64,000 nucleotides of DNA from positions 62,001-126,000 of the forward strand of contig ONEY01000002.1 in the NCBI GenBank assembly GCA_900316965.1. Direction: 5' to 3'. The DNA comes from an uncultured Bacteroidales bacterium. Its GTDB lineage: Bacteria > Bacteroidota > Bacteroidia > Bacteroidales > P3. The notes beneath the pieces were generated by a model. It had not been told where the DNA came from and made no database searches. It worked only from the letters and a program-made list of their open reading frames with translations. Made by a program: the position numbers and the translations under genes. This document shows, piece after piece, positions 38,201-46,870 of the stretch. The number at the start of each line of letters is the position of its first letter. Within the stretch, counting starts at the first letter, position 1.

Positions 38201-41200
38201 CCCGGACGTCACTACCTTCGTACTGCTGTGACTCTGCCAGGCGACACTGTCCAAACCAACGACACTATTGTCAGAATGATTAATGTCCGTTTCTGTGCCG
38301 GTACTTATGCTATTGGCCCCACGGGATTGTATCATACTTTTGGCGCTGCTGTCGACACACTGACCAACGCGGGCGTCGATGGTCCTGTTGTCTTCGCTGT
38401 CCAGAATGGATCATACAACGAAACAGTCACTCTCGGCTCTGTCGACGGCGTTTCGGCTATCAATAGAGTGCGCTTTGTAGGCGACCTGACTGACCCATCG
38501 TCTGTCGTTTTGTATGCGGCACCTACTGTCAACGACAACTATGTGCTTAATATTGATGGCGCACAGTTTGTGGGCTTCGAGGGCATGACATTCCTTTCGC
38601 GCGGTACAGGAAACTACAATAATGTTATAACGATCTCTAACGCAAGCCAGATTCGTTTCGATACCGTGGTTGTCCGTGTTAAGGGTGGTTTGAACAATAA
38701 TAACGCCTCCTGTATTGTTGTCGGCGATAATGTCCACACTCTCTATGTCAACAATTCTGAAATCGATAGCGGTTACTATTCTATTAAAGCTTCGGTAAGC
38801 TATGAGGGTATCAGCGAGGGCGTTTATGTCACCAATAATACCATTCACAACTTCATGTCCACAGGTCTGCATTTCAGAAAAGTGAACGATGTCTACATCG
38901 CTATGAACCAGATCTCCACGGGTGCTAATGCTAACCGTGCCCTCACTGGTGTCTTTGCGGCTCAGATCGATGGACCTATCACTGTTCTTCAGAACAACAT
39001 TGTCATCAGCGACAATTATTCAGGCCAGAAACAGGGCATTAAACTCGTCAACATTTCTACTATCAGAGCAACATCAAGCCTTGTCGCTAGCAACATTTGC
39101 GCTATTAATGGCAAGAACAATAACAACAACGCTGGCATCTGGGTCGATAGCTGTACTTGGATGAATGTGTACTTCAACAGTTGTCGCCTCTCCTTCCCAA
39201 CACTCTCGACAAATCAGACTAGTGGCGCTCTTCATGTGGGTACTACAAGTTCTGAGATCAACATTATGAATAACTTGTTGTGTCATGATGGTACCGGCTA
39301 CGCTCTCTTCGTTCAGATGGCTGCCAACATCGGCAACTGCGATTACAATGACTACTGGAGCGACCGCATGCATCGTGTGGCAAGCTGGGAGGGCACGGTT
39401 TGCAATAGTCTTGAGGAATTGCGTATGCAAAACCACAAAGATAACAACTCACTCGAGATTAAACCTTATTTTGTCTCCGAGACCGACTTGCACATTACCA
39501 TTGGTAACCTCTGTGAAAAAGCCCAGTATAATACTTTGGTTCCTAATGATATTGACAATGAGATACGTCCTCAGATTCCTAACCCGACAATCGGTGCTGA
39601 TGAGTTCTTCCGTAAGAACCACAATATCGCTGTTGTCGAGATTTATAGACCATTCATAGATTACTTTAGCACTATACTTCCTGTCAATATCGAAGGTGAC
39701 ACTCTGTGGATTACTACAAAACTTACCAACGACGGTACTTCGACAGAAAGCAATCTCCGTTGGTGGGCTTATGTCAAAGATACCGACCCACTGCTGAGAA
39801 CCACCGATCGCACTATCATGGAGCTTCTGCCTCAGGAAAGTGTGATAGACTCTAACTTCATCGTGATGCCTCTCGGCGTCATCGACACTCAGACTATCGT
39901 TGTGGTATTTCCGATGGATAATGACAGCGTACCTGAGAATAATATCCTCGAACAGAAATTCTTCCTCGACCCCGCTTACAACTTCCAAGCTTTGCAAACC
40001 TTTGTATACGACGATAGTGGCTGTCGACTCTTCAACACTCCTGTTGGTGTAGAACTTAAGAATGTGGGTCGTAAGACATTCCCCGCCGGCACTATGGTGC
40101 CTGTTGGATTCCAGGCTATCTTGAATACACCCAATATTACGGTGTCTACTCTGCCAGTTCAGTGGGAAGAGTCTGTGGCTTTGCCTGTCGACGTTGAGCC
40201 TAACGCTTCGGTGATACTCCAGATGGCTCAGACGGCTAATCTGTATCCTACAGGTAATGATAAGGATATTGTCGTAAGAGCAAGGGCATGGTCGAAATAC
40301 CAATATGACTGGAAGTCTTATAACGACACCACAAACTATGTCAACCACAACTCTTACTACACTCCTAAATCGCCTATAGGTATCGATATCAATATCCCTT
40401 ATGCAACTTGGGATACTCTCTTCGCTAGTCAGACCGATACACCTCCTAATGGCGCTAGCTTGATCCACAGACCTATCTTGTGGTTCCGTGACTCTAACCA
40501 GATTCCTTATCACCCAACGGGTAACATGGTCAACAACTACAACCGCTCTACCTGGTGGGAGACTCCTCAGTATTTCCATGACTCTACTTACTTCCTATGT
40601 TGTGTGAGCGCGCATGGCAATGATATTGCCAAGAATTGTACAAGCTATTTCAGCCCAATCCATGTGAATATCAATCCACGTGTTCCTGTCGATATGGCTG
40701 TTCTCGACGTTGTTGAGCCTGTCGGCAACCGTGTATATATGACGCATGACTCGGTCAAGGTGGCTCTTATCAACTACGGAACCCAGCCGCAAAGCAACAT
40801 CCCTGTGGTGTACGAATTGTACAACCTGCAGAACAATATGGTTCAGAGTGTGAGAGAAATCTGCACGGCAACAATCCAGCCCGACTCGGTATATGTGTTC
40901 CGCTTCGATTCGTTGCTCAACATACCTAACTGGTCATCGTCTCAAGCCTACCGTCTCCGTACATGGACCGATATGCCAAATGAAATTATTCGCCTTAACG
41001 ATACATTGCGCGACAGAATTCCTTTCCATGCTGTTCCCGACAATGTCTATCCTGTGATCGATTTTGAACATAGTTCTGGCTTGGATATTACCCGAGTTGC
41101 TTTCAGCTCGCTCGACAACCAGGTTTCTCCTGCAGGACATACCTACCTGAACTTCACAAACGCTAGTACCAATAACGCGTCTATCAATTACCCAACAATC

Positions 41201-44179
41201 GTCGATACTCTGTTGACTGACTATTGCGGCAACCGCAATATGCAGAATCTTGGTCAATTCCGTGCACTCCACTTGACTAAGGGTACTGTTGATACCATGA
41301 TCGTTGAATGTATGAATAGCGATCGTGCAAACGACGTTACCACTCAAGGTTTGCTGTCTGTATGGGTGGATGTTGACCGCGATGGTTCGTTCCGTTGGTC
41401 ACCAATCCACAATCCTGACTCCGCAGCGGATCCTAGCGACTCGTTGATATATGACTATCCTTATACTGAAATCATATATCGTGACACTATTGTCAGCGGA
41501 ACCCCAAAGAAATTTGTATTCCAACTTCCTGAGGATGTGCGTACCGGCTATATGCGTATGCGTGTCGAGTTGCAGCAAGGTGTCTTCACACCGAAGGAGC
41601 CTACTGCCTCAATGAAATTCGGTCAGATACAGGATTATCTGTTGTATGTCCAGGATGTTCCTCGTGTTGTGGATCTCGCCGCAGCACGTGTGGTCTCCCC
41701 GCGCGAACAACAAATTGGAGGCAAGTATGGTTATTATTCTGACTCGGCAGTTGTTGTTACTATCCAGATTGCTAACAAGGGTAGCCAAACAATTACTAAT
41801 GCTGATGTCAACTACCGCTATGTCAATAATCAACATGGTCAGGAACGTGGTAGCATGCAGTGGACAGGTTTGCTCGAACCGGGTCACAGCACTACCATCG
41901 AACTTCCGGCACGTGTGTTCCCCGAAGGTGTTACCGACCTCATTCTTAATGTTTCCGCTCCTGGTGATGAGTATGTCAAGAACGACACTCTTCGTTATCA
42001 ATACTATCGTTCGCCTTTGCGTACACTCTATTATACTGTCGACTTTGAGCGCAACCTCGACTGGTTCATACCTAAGGGCTATACTCCTTTCAGCCAGAAC
42101 TTGTGGCAGGTGGGACACTCCAACAAACCTCATATCGTCGCTTGTGTGAGCGATTCCAATATCCTTACCACTAACCTAAGTGGTTTTGTCAATGCCGCAG
42201 CTACAGGTAATGTCAGCTATGCCTATACTCCAATCTTCGACATTGCTACCATACGTCCCGACACCATTGAGCTGTGGGTGGCAAGGGATATGGCTGATGG
42301 TCACCTGACACGTATCGAATATCTCAACTATCTTGGACAATGGGCTACTGTGGGATCTGGTAACGACACCCTGTGGTACAATGCCGGTTCGTCATGGGAC
42401 ACTGTAAGTCCAGGCTACGGCTATGACTACTGTCGTTTCTCGTTGCAGACTATTGCTAGCGACTTCATGCAGCGACTGCAGTTCCGCTTTGTATACAAAG
42501 TGGCTCCAGGTTCTCCTGTTTGTGATGGTGTCGCTTTCGACAACATAAAGATTGGTCGTGCCGACCGTCCTCTTGATGTTGGTGTTGTCGCTATCACATA
42601 TCCTACTCATCCTAAGTTTGGCCAAACTATCTCTCCAAGGGTTGTCGTGAAGAACTTTGGTTTGGATACTCTTCATTCAATAGAGCTTGCATATCTACCT
42701 TATGGCGCCAACTTGCCAAAGATTGGTACATACACTTCTACTGAAGGCTTGTTGCCAGGCCAAACAGATATATTCGAATTCCCCACTCCATTTGTGGTGA
42801 AGAACGACTTCCCCGACACCTTCCAGATTTGCGCTTATACAGTCGAAAATATGGATATCTATAAAGATAACGACTCGGTATGTAGCGATTTCTTCCTCTC
42901 GCCACTCGACAATGATATGGGTTTGGTGAGAATAATGAATCCTCTTGAACGTTGCATCGCTGGTGACTCTATTGTCGTTACAGCTCGCATACGTAACTAT
43001 GGACAGTCTCCTGTTTCGTCTACTAGAATATCGTATGTGTACAACAATACTTTCACTGTAACTGAGACTATCAACTTTAACGAGATTATTGGCCATGATT
43101 TGCAGTCCTTCGAATATCTGAACTATTCCTTTAAACAGAAGTTCCGTTCATCGATGGGTATCATGAACCTTATGACCTATGTGCAAATGGATAATGATGA
43201 TTATCCCTACAATGATACTGTTGCAATGAAAGTCGAAGGCTTGTCGGCAATTACCGACCTTAAGGCTCGTGCTATTGTTGTTGACACTACAACCCAAAAC
43301 CAAGTTAAGATACAGGTTATTGTCGACAACATAGGTGCTCATGCTGTTAACGACTTCAAGATTGGCTTCTGGTACTATAAGGATACGTCAACAAGAATAG
43401 AAACTGTTTATCATGGTGATATGGCTCTGCCGGCACTTCGCTCGCTGTACTACAAGTTCCCCGACGTCCTGCCTGCTCATAGTGAATTCTACAAGTATGT
43501 CACCGCTTATGTCTATGTCGACGGCGACAACGACAGAAGTAATGATACGACAGAACTATTTGAGAATCTCAGGGTCGACCTCAGACCTATCAGAGCTCTG
43601 GTGGAGGAGAATCGTACCGACTCGTGCCGCGTGCGTGTGGAATATGAAAACATTGGTACTCTGGTAAGCCGTGACGACCAGCAGCTTGAGTTCCGAGCCA
43701 CTATCAACGGAACAAGTCTCAAACTGAAGGGCATTCACAGAGCTGTACATCCCGGCAATATCGAAACTGTAGACTTTGTCGGCAAAGTTCCCAAGAGTCC
43801 TACTAGAACCTATAACGGCTCGTTAAGATTGCTCTTCGATGACGCGGATTCTTCCAACAACCACACTACACGTATCGATGTCGTCAACTACCTGACTATT
43901 CCTTTCGTGGAGTCTTCTAATGGTATGACTCTCGAGCAGAACTATCCTAACCCGTATGATAATACTACTCGTATCGATTTCTATCTGCCAACAGCGGGAG
44001 ATGTGAAGTTCTTCGTCATGGATGAACTTGGTCGCCTTGTCTTCCAGAACGTTAAATCGTACGACTATGGCAACCAAAGCGTCAACTTCAATGGTGGTGA
44101 TTTGACAACGGGTACCTACTATTACGGCATTGAGAAAGACGGTGAGCGCCTGATGCGCAAAATGGTTCTCAAACGCTGA
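32210..44179 (+). CDS. Giant T9SS-secreted protein with CARDB and beta-helix modules
   Basis: A 3989-residue exported protein. A signal peptide (about 1-21, ending VANGQ) starts it. A type A T9SS sorting domain ends it: LEQNYPNPYDNTTRIDFYLP, TGTYYYGIE and the terminal basic KMVLKR, about residues 3905-3989. That predicts export by Sec, then the type IX system, and attachment to or release from the cell surface. Two right-handed beta-helix modules lie at about residues 655-1100 and 2030-2465. Both open with a DYVDLEKMLYAL or TFGAAVDTLTNAGVDGP block and close with a GAFEF or GADEF motif, so they look like a duplication. Between and after them are about nine CARDB-like beta-sandwiches (for example near 540, 1110, 1525, 1925, 2475, 2830, 3160, 3455 and 3570), a lamin-tail-like stretch (about 1315-1420) and a GEVED-like block (about 3060-3090, SVWVDVDRDGSF). 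A rod-like adhesin or surface filament is inferred. No protease or glycosidase motif is seen. Confidence 0.93.
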   Translation: MKKVSLLLGLIFLISAFVANGQIVTKYQQGFESTGETYTYTSQGNVSTVTDVYSSGQRAIKLTQTAGSDVIVTLDTIDFSDNSAFQYFYLEFMHICTVDPLTGPAANSNAIVQVKKPNETQWRTLMGNLHYDVNWGGGSSDYVDNNSFSERSYEIWRGTTVNNTWWKRERYKLETVLLEQGTSLSDRKLQVRFVLKARNSTLPPTTDGWYIDNINVKCSPNSMLLPVASLVDYPDMMNYPNSRRAHIAADISTALAQGMNTDSIYCLYQLGSSAPIRMVKLTPVSGVANRYETYLPFCGYDTIVKWRIVAKDNTINQNSATIPPDETSWNLFKYVRGASINTSFTSNNIGTSTEIPFSSFGDYKCQIVYDSTEMSQVFKAGAITQLRFPVASNVSNSTRQRFIVMMRNIGSDFSYNVNYEEDDPYYTEYQKVVYDSSLVITQNANTWGTINFQDTFYYAGKGLLITMISDNVTSNPSAVNVRTFPSASGQYTSGSIYKGYGIEYDFSPFDQNYFPTGKRKPARPNFMFRINANLPLFYDCGISGYITPNDTTPANAVGNNDVVVTLKNYGSQPINAVRIYYSVDNGAHQYYDWTGNLAGGATTNVTISTTQTYPAGYHEMLAWVDDSVLHAGVRYRDHEPFNDTLWTRFISCDGPMSGVRTVGGANADYVDLEKMLYALSQCGVNGPLTVKMAEGLYHPIVFPNIPGASSTNYIQFEPATPGAHNVLFNAPTSPVTMSTPVNSVVNLQQAKYIRFKSINFGCDATESRTTYLVRMGTNSVGCQFEDCIFTEGMGIGVSESFMTASALLYSGGADSLIVKNCTFTRGTTGLSLVGPAQDNMAHGSKVLGNYFQSQGLNSMIVRNQFDAEVDSNTCNDVYANSSYCILLQDCSGATRVTRNTVYVTSGASCIGATNFYGSATAYAVIANNMLVSADNGTSNMLTTPLNIITANYAKILFNSIRLTAPARSGIAAATFGGGVLENSYFYNNIIGCYDTVNVAFSYIPTEGATNYIGYNIYYSLSPVLNKYDGINCFTMANWQSHCAMDANSQNVNPAFLNSYPTDLRSYSQNVKEHGIAFAEVQNDIFGTARNSTAPCVGAFEFSALPYDFEIFEYVEPYNEYCVAPTAAPLIVVIKNTGVNAYDPATATTPVQLSYSRSTVPGVLVPGASGNIAINRVIPANDTIVFNTGVTLPFPTQGMNDTTYTLYTWFTSTIDPNPANDTSFTTITSHYNFPAPTSVNVNSDYGDSATVSVTGNIQTWYSNVYTSSYSHQSSIYWYKSPTDDNHFWVGNTLTTDPLYNDTTFYVRQKRDYPLVKITEVQIKRNQPGATYPMPLWMNSTSDFSIELTNIGDYPANLFGDTILTVSNTSSLRNAFRMPNVTIMPGQTLVVQFGTGINNVDSTITIGGNKRIQCQLNSNIGVIYKSKGLIRDAVAINGILTQPQWTALNVPQTIWYGPAIQFIDTVPAAGVYRKSWPSPNASFSNTVNRWQIADDNHRMTLGRTNENLVRFRDNGCLGDVATVNIHLINHPDVDMAIDEFTINDGCGMGQSPLTITVHNRGTQASGMAVLNYRIVGDVQFPGQANALQYCSDTIAAGLAPGATINHTFSVVPNFTVNSASVDFDVLVWINKISSDIASFNDTVRLSLTSMFTPGLPNVLTYDTVNYGNVAVLHSIVPPADSLAWYDRDMNPLDTCNVYTTNYLYEPDTFYVSSFGSRLNNVHVGTLASATTASSYPSPYNPKKKYVKEQYLFLADNLIQAGHSAGNIQSLSFYLDTILSPEGTMTFSDYVISLGTTSSATFSSNSNWQTVTPYYSASSLTLTNAEKGWINHYLTTPFYWNGVDNIVVQVTRSINPAVSQGAITRYTNGGNNRVLYKNDDNNADLANYTGNGSRSANRPDIRFGFLDYGCEGPRKPVYIAIDGIPNADAYISWVDADSTTYNSCDTTDINVAIRNMGVQAINGGFTVDYWIDDMHGVYNGTSTIGHNQTVNLTVAKQLFTPGRHYLRTAVTLPGDTVQTNDTIVRMINVRFCAGTYAIGPTGLYHTFGAAVDTLTNAGVDGPVVFAVQNGSYNETVTLGSVDGVSAINRVRFVGDLTDPSSVVLYAAPTVNDNYVLNIDGAQFVGFEGMTFLSRGTGNYNNVITISNASQIRFDTVVVRVKGGLNNNNASCIVVGDNVHTLYVNNSEIDSGYYSIKASVSYEGISEGVYVTNNTIHNFMSTGLHFRKVNDVYIAMNQISTGANANRALTGVFAAQIDGPITVLQNNIVISDNYSGQKQGIKLVNISTIRATSSLVASNICAINGKNNNNNAGIWVDSCTWMNVYFNSCRLSFPTLSTNQTSGALHVGTTSSEINIMNNLLCHDGTGYALFVQMAANIGNCDYNDYWSDRMHRVASWEGTVCNSLEELRMQNHKDNNSLEIKPYFVSETDLHITIGNLCEKAQYNTLVPNDIDNEIRPQIPNPTIGADEFFRKNHNIAVVEIYRPFIDYFSTILPVNIEGDTLWITTKLTNDGTSTESNLRWWAYVKDTDPLLRTTDRTIMELLPQESVIDSNFIVMPLGVIDTQTIVVVFPMDNDSVPENNILEQKFFLDPAYNFQALQTFVYDDSGCRLFNTPVGVELKNVGRKTFPAGTMVPVGFQAILNTPNITVSTLPVQWEESVALPVDVEPNASVILQMAQTANLYPTGNDKDIVVRARAWSKYQYDWKSYNDTTNYVNHNSYYTPKSPIGIDINIPYATWDTLFASQTDTPPNGASLIHRPILWFRDSNQIPYHPTGNMVNNYNRSTWWETPQYFHDSTYFLCCVSAHGNDIAKNCTSYFSPIHVNINPRVPVDMAVLDVVEPVGNRVYMTHDSVKVALINYGTQPQSNIPVVYELYNLQNNMVQSVREICTATIQPDSVYVFRFDSLLNIPNWSSSQAYRLRTWTDMPNEIIRLNDTLRDRIPFHAVPDNVYPVIDFEHSSGLDITRVAFSSLDNQVSPAGHTYLNFTNASTNNASINYPTIVDTLLTDYCGNRNMQNLGQFRALHLTKGTVDTMIVECMNSDRANDVTTQGLLSVWVDVDRDGSFRWSPIHNPDSAADPSDSLIYDYPYTEIIYRDTIVSGTPKKFVFQLPEDVRTGYMRMRVELQQGVFTPKEPTASMKFGQIQDYLLYVQDVPRVVDLAAARVVSPREQQIGGKYGYYSDSAVVVTIQIANKGSQTITNADVNYRYVNNQHGQERGSMQWTGLLEPGHSTTIELPARVFPEGVTDLILNVSAPGDEYVKNDTLRYQYYRSPLRTLYYTVDFERNLDWFIPKGYTPFSQNLWQVGHSNKPHIVACVSDSNILTTNLSGFVNAAATGNVSYAYTPIFDIATIRPDTIELWVARDMADGHLTRIEYLNYLGQWATVGSGNDTLWYNAGSSWDTVSPGYGYDYCRFSLQTIASDFMQRLQFRFVYKVAPGSPVCDGVAFDNIKIGRADRPLDVGVVAITYPTHPKFGQTISPRVVVKNFGLDTLHSIELAYLPYGANLPKIGTYTSTEGLLPGQTDIFEFPTPFVVKNDFPDTFQICAYTVENMDIYKDNDSVCSDFFLSPLDNDMGLVRIMNPLERCIAGDSIVVTARIRNYGQSPVSSTRISYVYNNTFTVTETINFNEIIGHDLQSFEYLNYSFKQKFRSSMGIMNLMTYVQMDNDDYPYNDTVAMKVEGLSAITDLKARAIVVDTTTQNQVKIQVIVDNIGAHAVNDFKIGFWYYKDTSTRIETVYHGDMALPALRSLYYKFPDVLPAHSEFYKYVTAYVYVDGDNDRSNDTTELFENLRVDLRPIRALVEENRTDSCRVRVEYENIGTLVSRDDQQLEFRATINGTSLKLKGIHRAVHPGNIETVDFVGKVPKSPTRTYNGSLRLLFDDADSSNNHTTRIDVVNYLTIPFVESSNGMTLEQNYPNPYDNTTRIDFYLPTAGDVKFFVMDELGRLVFQNVKSYDYGNQSVNFNGGDLTTGTYYYGIEKDGERLMRKMVLKR

Positions 44180-44184
44180 ATGCT

Positions 44185-45513
44185 GTGATTGTAAAATTTA
44201 AAAACTATATTGAGCGAGAGCACCTGTATGCCCAAGGGCAACAGGTGCTCCTTGCTGTTAGTGGCGGTCGAGACTCGGTGACGCTGGTCGACCTCGTGGC
44301 TCGTTGTGGCATTCCTTTTGGGATAGCTCACTGCAATTTCCATCTCCGTCCCGGCGATTGTGACCGTGACGAGAACTTCGTTCGTCAATTGGCATCACGA
44401 CATGGAGTGAAATGCTATGTGGCTCAATTTGATACCCGGAAGTATGCTGTCCAATACAAACTATCAATAGAGGAGGCTGCGCGCAGACAAAGATATGATT
44501 TTTTCGAAAAAATAAGACTGGAGGAGAATTATGATACCGTTGCCACAGCACATCATAGGGATGACTCTATAGAGACGTTTTTCATTAACCTTATGCGTGG
44601 AACGGGTATAGCGGGTTTGCATGGCATATTACCTCGCAATGGTTGTATCATACGTCCGTTACTATCAATATCGCGTGCTGAAATTGATGAGTATGTTCGC
44701 AAACAAGGCCTTAGTTATGTCGATGACTACACCAATAGCGAGACGGTGTATCTAAGAAACCGCGTAAGGTTGCAGCTGCTGCCTTTGTTGCGACAGCTTT
44801 CTCCCGCCTTCGACAGCGTTATGGATGAAAACATGCGTTGCCTGCGTGAAACGGAGACTATTTTTACAAAGGCTGTGGAAGCTGTTGAGCGTGAGGTTGT
44901 AACCAAAAATGATGACGCTGTATACGTCGACATCGAGGCTTTGCGGCGGTTTTCTCCTATACGTACCTACCTGTTTGAAATACTTCGTCCCTATGGCTTT
45001 TCTTCGTCGGTTGTCGACGATATAATCCATTCTTTGGATGGCATTAGCGGCAAACAGTTTTTCTCGCACTCTCATAGAATTGTGAAGGATCGTGCCAGAT
45101 TGATAATAACCCATCTTGCACATGAAATCGATGACAACAGTGTGGAACTAAGTGCGGAGGATGTCGTGAGATGCGAGGTGTCGGAGATGAAATTTTTTGT
45201 TGCGGATTATGTGCCAACGTCGAAAATTGCACTTGATTCCGATACGGCATGGTTCGATATGGATAAGCTGCATTTCCCTCTAGTGCTGCGCCATTGGCGT
45301 CACGGCGACCGCATAGAGCCCTTTGGTATGAAGGGAAGTCGCAAGGTTAGCGACATCTTTAGCGACAACAAAATTAGTTTGACGGAGAAGGAGCGTATAT
45401 TGCTGCTTTGTGACAGTAGAGGCGCAGTCCTATGGATAGCGGGGCTTCGTGCCTCGAGACATGCTGCTGTCACAGGCTCGACAAAGCGTATCTTAATAGT
45501 CGAGCGGAAATAG
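44185..45513 (+). CDS. tilS: tRNA(Ile)-lysidine synthetase
   Basis: An ATP-dependent enzyme (442 aa) that converts C34 of tRNA-Ile(CAU) to lysidine, essential for AUA decoding. The PP-loop is LLAVSGGRDSVTLV (about residues 22-35). Family blocks follow: AHCNFHLRPGDCDRDENFV, SIEEAARRQRYDFF, ATAHHRDDSIETFF, NLMRGTGIAGLHGI and RPLLSISRAEIDEYV. The C-terminal TilS domain (about 350-442) includes HWRHGDRIEPFGMKGSRKVSDIF. Translation starts at GTG only 5 bp after the stop of the giant T9SS gene, and codons 12-22 form a strong hairpin in the mRNA. Cotranscription with the giant gene is likely unless that hairpin terminates it. Confidence 0.95.
   Translation: MIVKFKNYIEREHLYAQGQQVLLAVSGGRDSVTLVDLVARCGIPFGIAHCNFHLRPGDCDRDENFVRQLASRHGVKCYVAQFDTRKYAVQYKLSIEEAARRQRYDFFEKIRLEENYDTVATAHHRDDSIETFFINLMRGTGIAGLHGILPRNGCIIRPLLSISRAEIDEYVRKQGLSYVDDYTNSETVYLRNRVRLQLLPLLRQLSPAFDSVMDENMRCLRETETIFTKAVEAVEREVVTKNDDAVYVDIEALRRFSPIRTYLFEILRPYGFSSSVVDDIIHSLDGISGKQFFSHSHRIVKDRARLIITHLAHEIDDNSVELSAEDVVRCEVSEMKFFVADYVPTSKIALDSDTAWFDMDKLHFPLVLRHWRHGDRIEPFGMKGSRKVSDIFSDNKISLTEKERILLLCDSRGAVLWIAGLRASRHAAVTGSTKRILIVERK
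44218..44250 (+). promoter_or_regulatory. Strong hairpin in the 5' coding part of tilS
   Basis: GAGCACCTGT and ACAGGTGCTC form a perfect 10-bp stem. Inside it TGCCC pairs with GGGCA around a tight AA turn, with one bulged A. It begins 39 bp past the stop of the giant gene. There is no T-tract after it, so it is more likely an mRNA structure (attenuator, 3'-end protector or translation brake) than an intrinsic terminator. Confidence 0.6.
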
Positions 45514-45531
45514 GGGCGCTTTGTATTTTCG

Positions 45532-46797
45532 TTATCGTGTGGTTGTCTTAAATCCTACAAGGCGGTCGTATCTGGCACCGGGAGCTCGGTAATACACGAA
45601 AATGTTGTATGTGTTTGTCATCACGGCATGGTCGCCTTCTATACGCGAAGTCTCTGCCTCCGACTCATTCGTTGGCAGGAAAAGTAGTTGGTAAGAATAG
45701 TATCCTTGTTTAAGTAGCAGCCTTTTGGTGTATGCTTTGTATCTCTGATTCCAGTCCATACGGCTGTTGTCGTCAAGGCTCCACAATGTTAGGTCTCCGA
45801 CAATATAGATGTTGCCGTCGAGGTAGGGACGTTCCATCGGAAGACTGAAATTTACCCACACATAGTCCGATTCGATATGCGGATTGTTGCGGTCGCGTAT
45901 GTTGGTTTTCATTCCGCCGTTAAGGCTATTGTATTGCGTGTAGGCTTTTCGCCCACGCACATCGTCGGGTTGAAGGAAAGCAAACACATCGTTGCCAAGC
46001 ATCTCAATGCGGGCAACGTGATACATAGCGGCACGCAGGTTGCTGATGTCGAAATAACGGAAGTGATTGCCTCCGGGAAAGACATTCTCTTTTTTCCAGC
46101 GGTACACTAGCGACTCTCCACTGTAGTTGCTGAACGGCATTGTCCTTTTAAGATCTTCGCGTCTGTTCTGCTGAACAACGACATGGTAATAGTTTGGTTG
46201 CTGCAACAAGAAGCTGTTGCGTTGCGGTGTGACTGCTATCGACACCTCTTGGTCGTTGTTGACGTTGCCGTAACCACTAGTTGTTTTGTCAACGGTGGCA
46301 CTGATGTCGGCGATATCTTCGCAAACCACAAAACGACGTGAGAAAAGAACGCTGTCGGGATAGTCTGTCGGAAAGACTTCAAGGATATAATTGCCCGAAA
46401 TTAGGAAATAGCCGCTAGGGTCGGGGAGAAGCTGATAATAGTTCGAGTAGTTTCTGAGTGTTGTGAACGATGACTGATAGTTGGTTATGGGCATTTCGTT
46501 AGGGCCGCTGAAGAAGTCAGCCAATTCCAGACTGTCCACCTTCCACTCGGCATTGCAGTGCAGAAAACGGTAACGAAGGTCGTCAGGATGCTCTTCGAGC
46601 AAATCGAAACGTAACAACAGCTGCCCTGTAGGGTCTCCAAATTGACCCATGTGCAGTATTGGTAACCCCATCTCGTCACCTGCAGGTGTCAGATATACGC
46701 TCTTTACAATGTCAAGATTGTTCCGGTTTGTCGCTATTTGACCAAAGGAGAGTGCGTACACTAAAAGCGATGTTATGAAAAGAAATAGTTGTTTCAT
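45532..46797 (-). CDS. Type IX secretion system plug-type protein (DUF5103)
   Basis: A 421-residue exported protein. A signal peptide (about 1-19, LLVYALSFGQ) precedes the DUF5103 block, recognisable by VKSVYLTPAGDEMGLPILHMG, LRFDLLEEHPDDLRYRFLHCN and NYQSSFTTLRNYSNYYQLLP. In Flavobacterium the member of this family is the Plug protein, which closes the SprA translocon of the type IX system from the periplasmic side. By inference it works with a SprA homologue encoded outside the window. It converges with tilS (18-bp gap) and is the last gene of a minus-strand series with a PorT-like barrel and a DUF5686 protein. It also lies close to the giant T9SS substrate. Confidence 0.85.
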   Translation of the reverse strand: MKQLFLFITSLLVYALSFGQIATNRNNLDIVKSVYLTPAGDEMGLPILHMGQFGDPTGQLLLRFDLLEEHPDDLRYRFLHCNAEWKVDSLELADFFSGPNEMPITNYQSSFTTLRNYSNYYQLLPDPSGYFLISGNYILEVFPTDYPDSVLFSRRFVVCEDIADISATVDKTTSGYGNVNNDQEVSIAVTPQRNSFLLQQPNYYHVVVQQNRREDLKRTMPFSNYSGESLVYRWKKENVFPGGNHFRYFDISNLRAAMYHVARIEMLGNDVFAFLQPDDVRGRKAYTQYNSLNGGMKTNIRDRNNPHIESDYVWVNFSLPMERPYLDGNIYIVGDLTLWSLDDNSRMDWNQRYKAYTKRLLLKQGYYSYQLLFLPTNESEAETSRIEGDHAVMTNTYNIFVYYRAPGARYDRLVGFKTTTR

Positions 46798-46870
46798 GTC
46801 GTTAATTGTAATGATATGGCTTGCAATGGCATAGTGTACCCTTTTTATCGATGGGGAGTTGCGTTAGATG

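Noticed and set aside
39449..40579. 376-codon minus-strand open frame in the giant T9SS gene
   Set aside because: Antisense shadow of the long plus-strand gene; low-complexity-like composition, no family features, no promoter.
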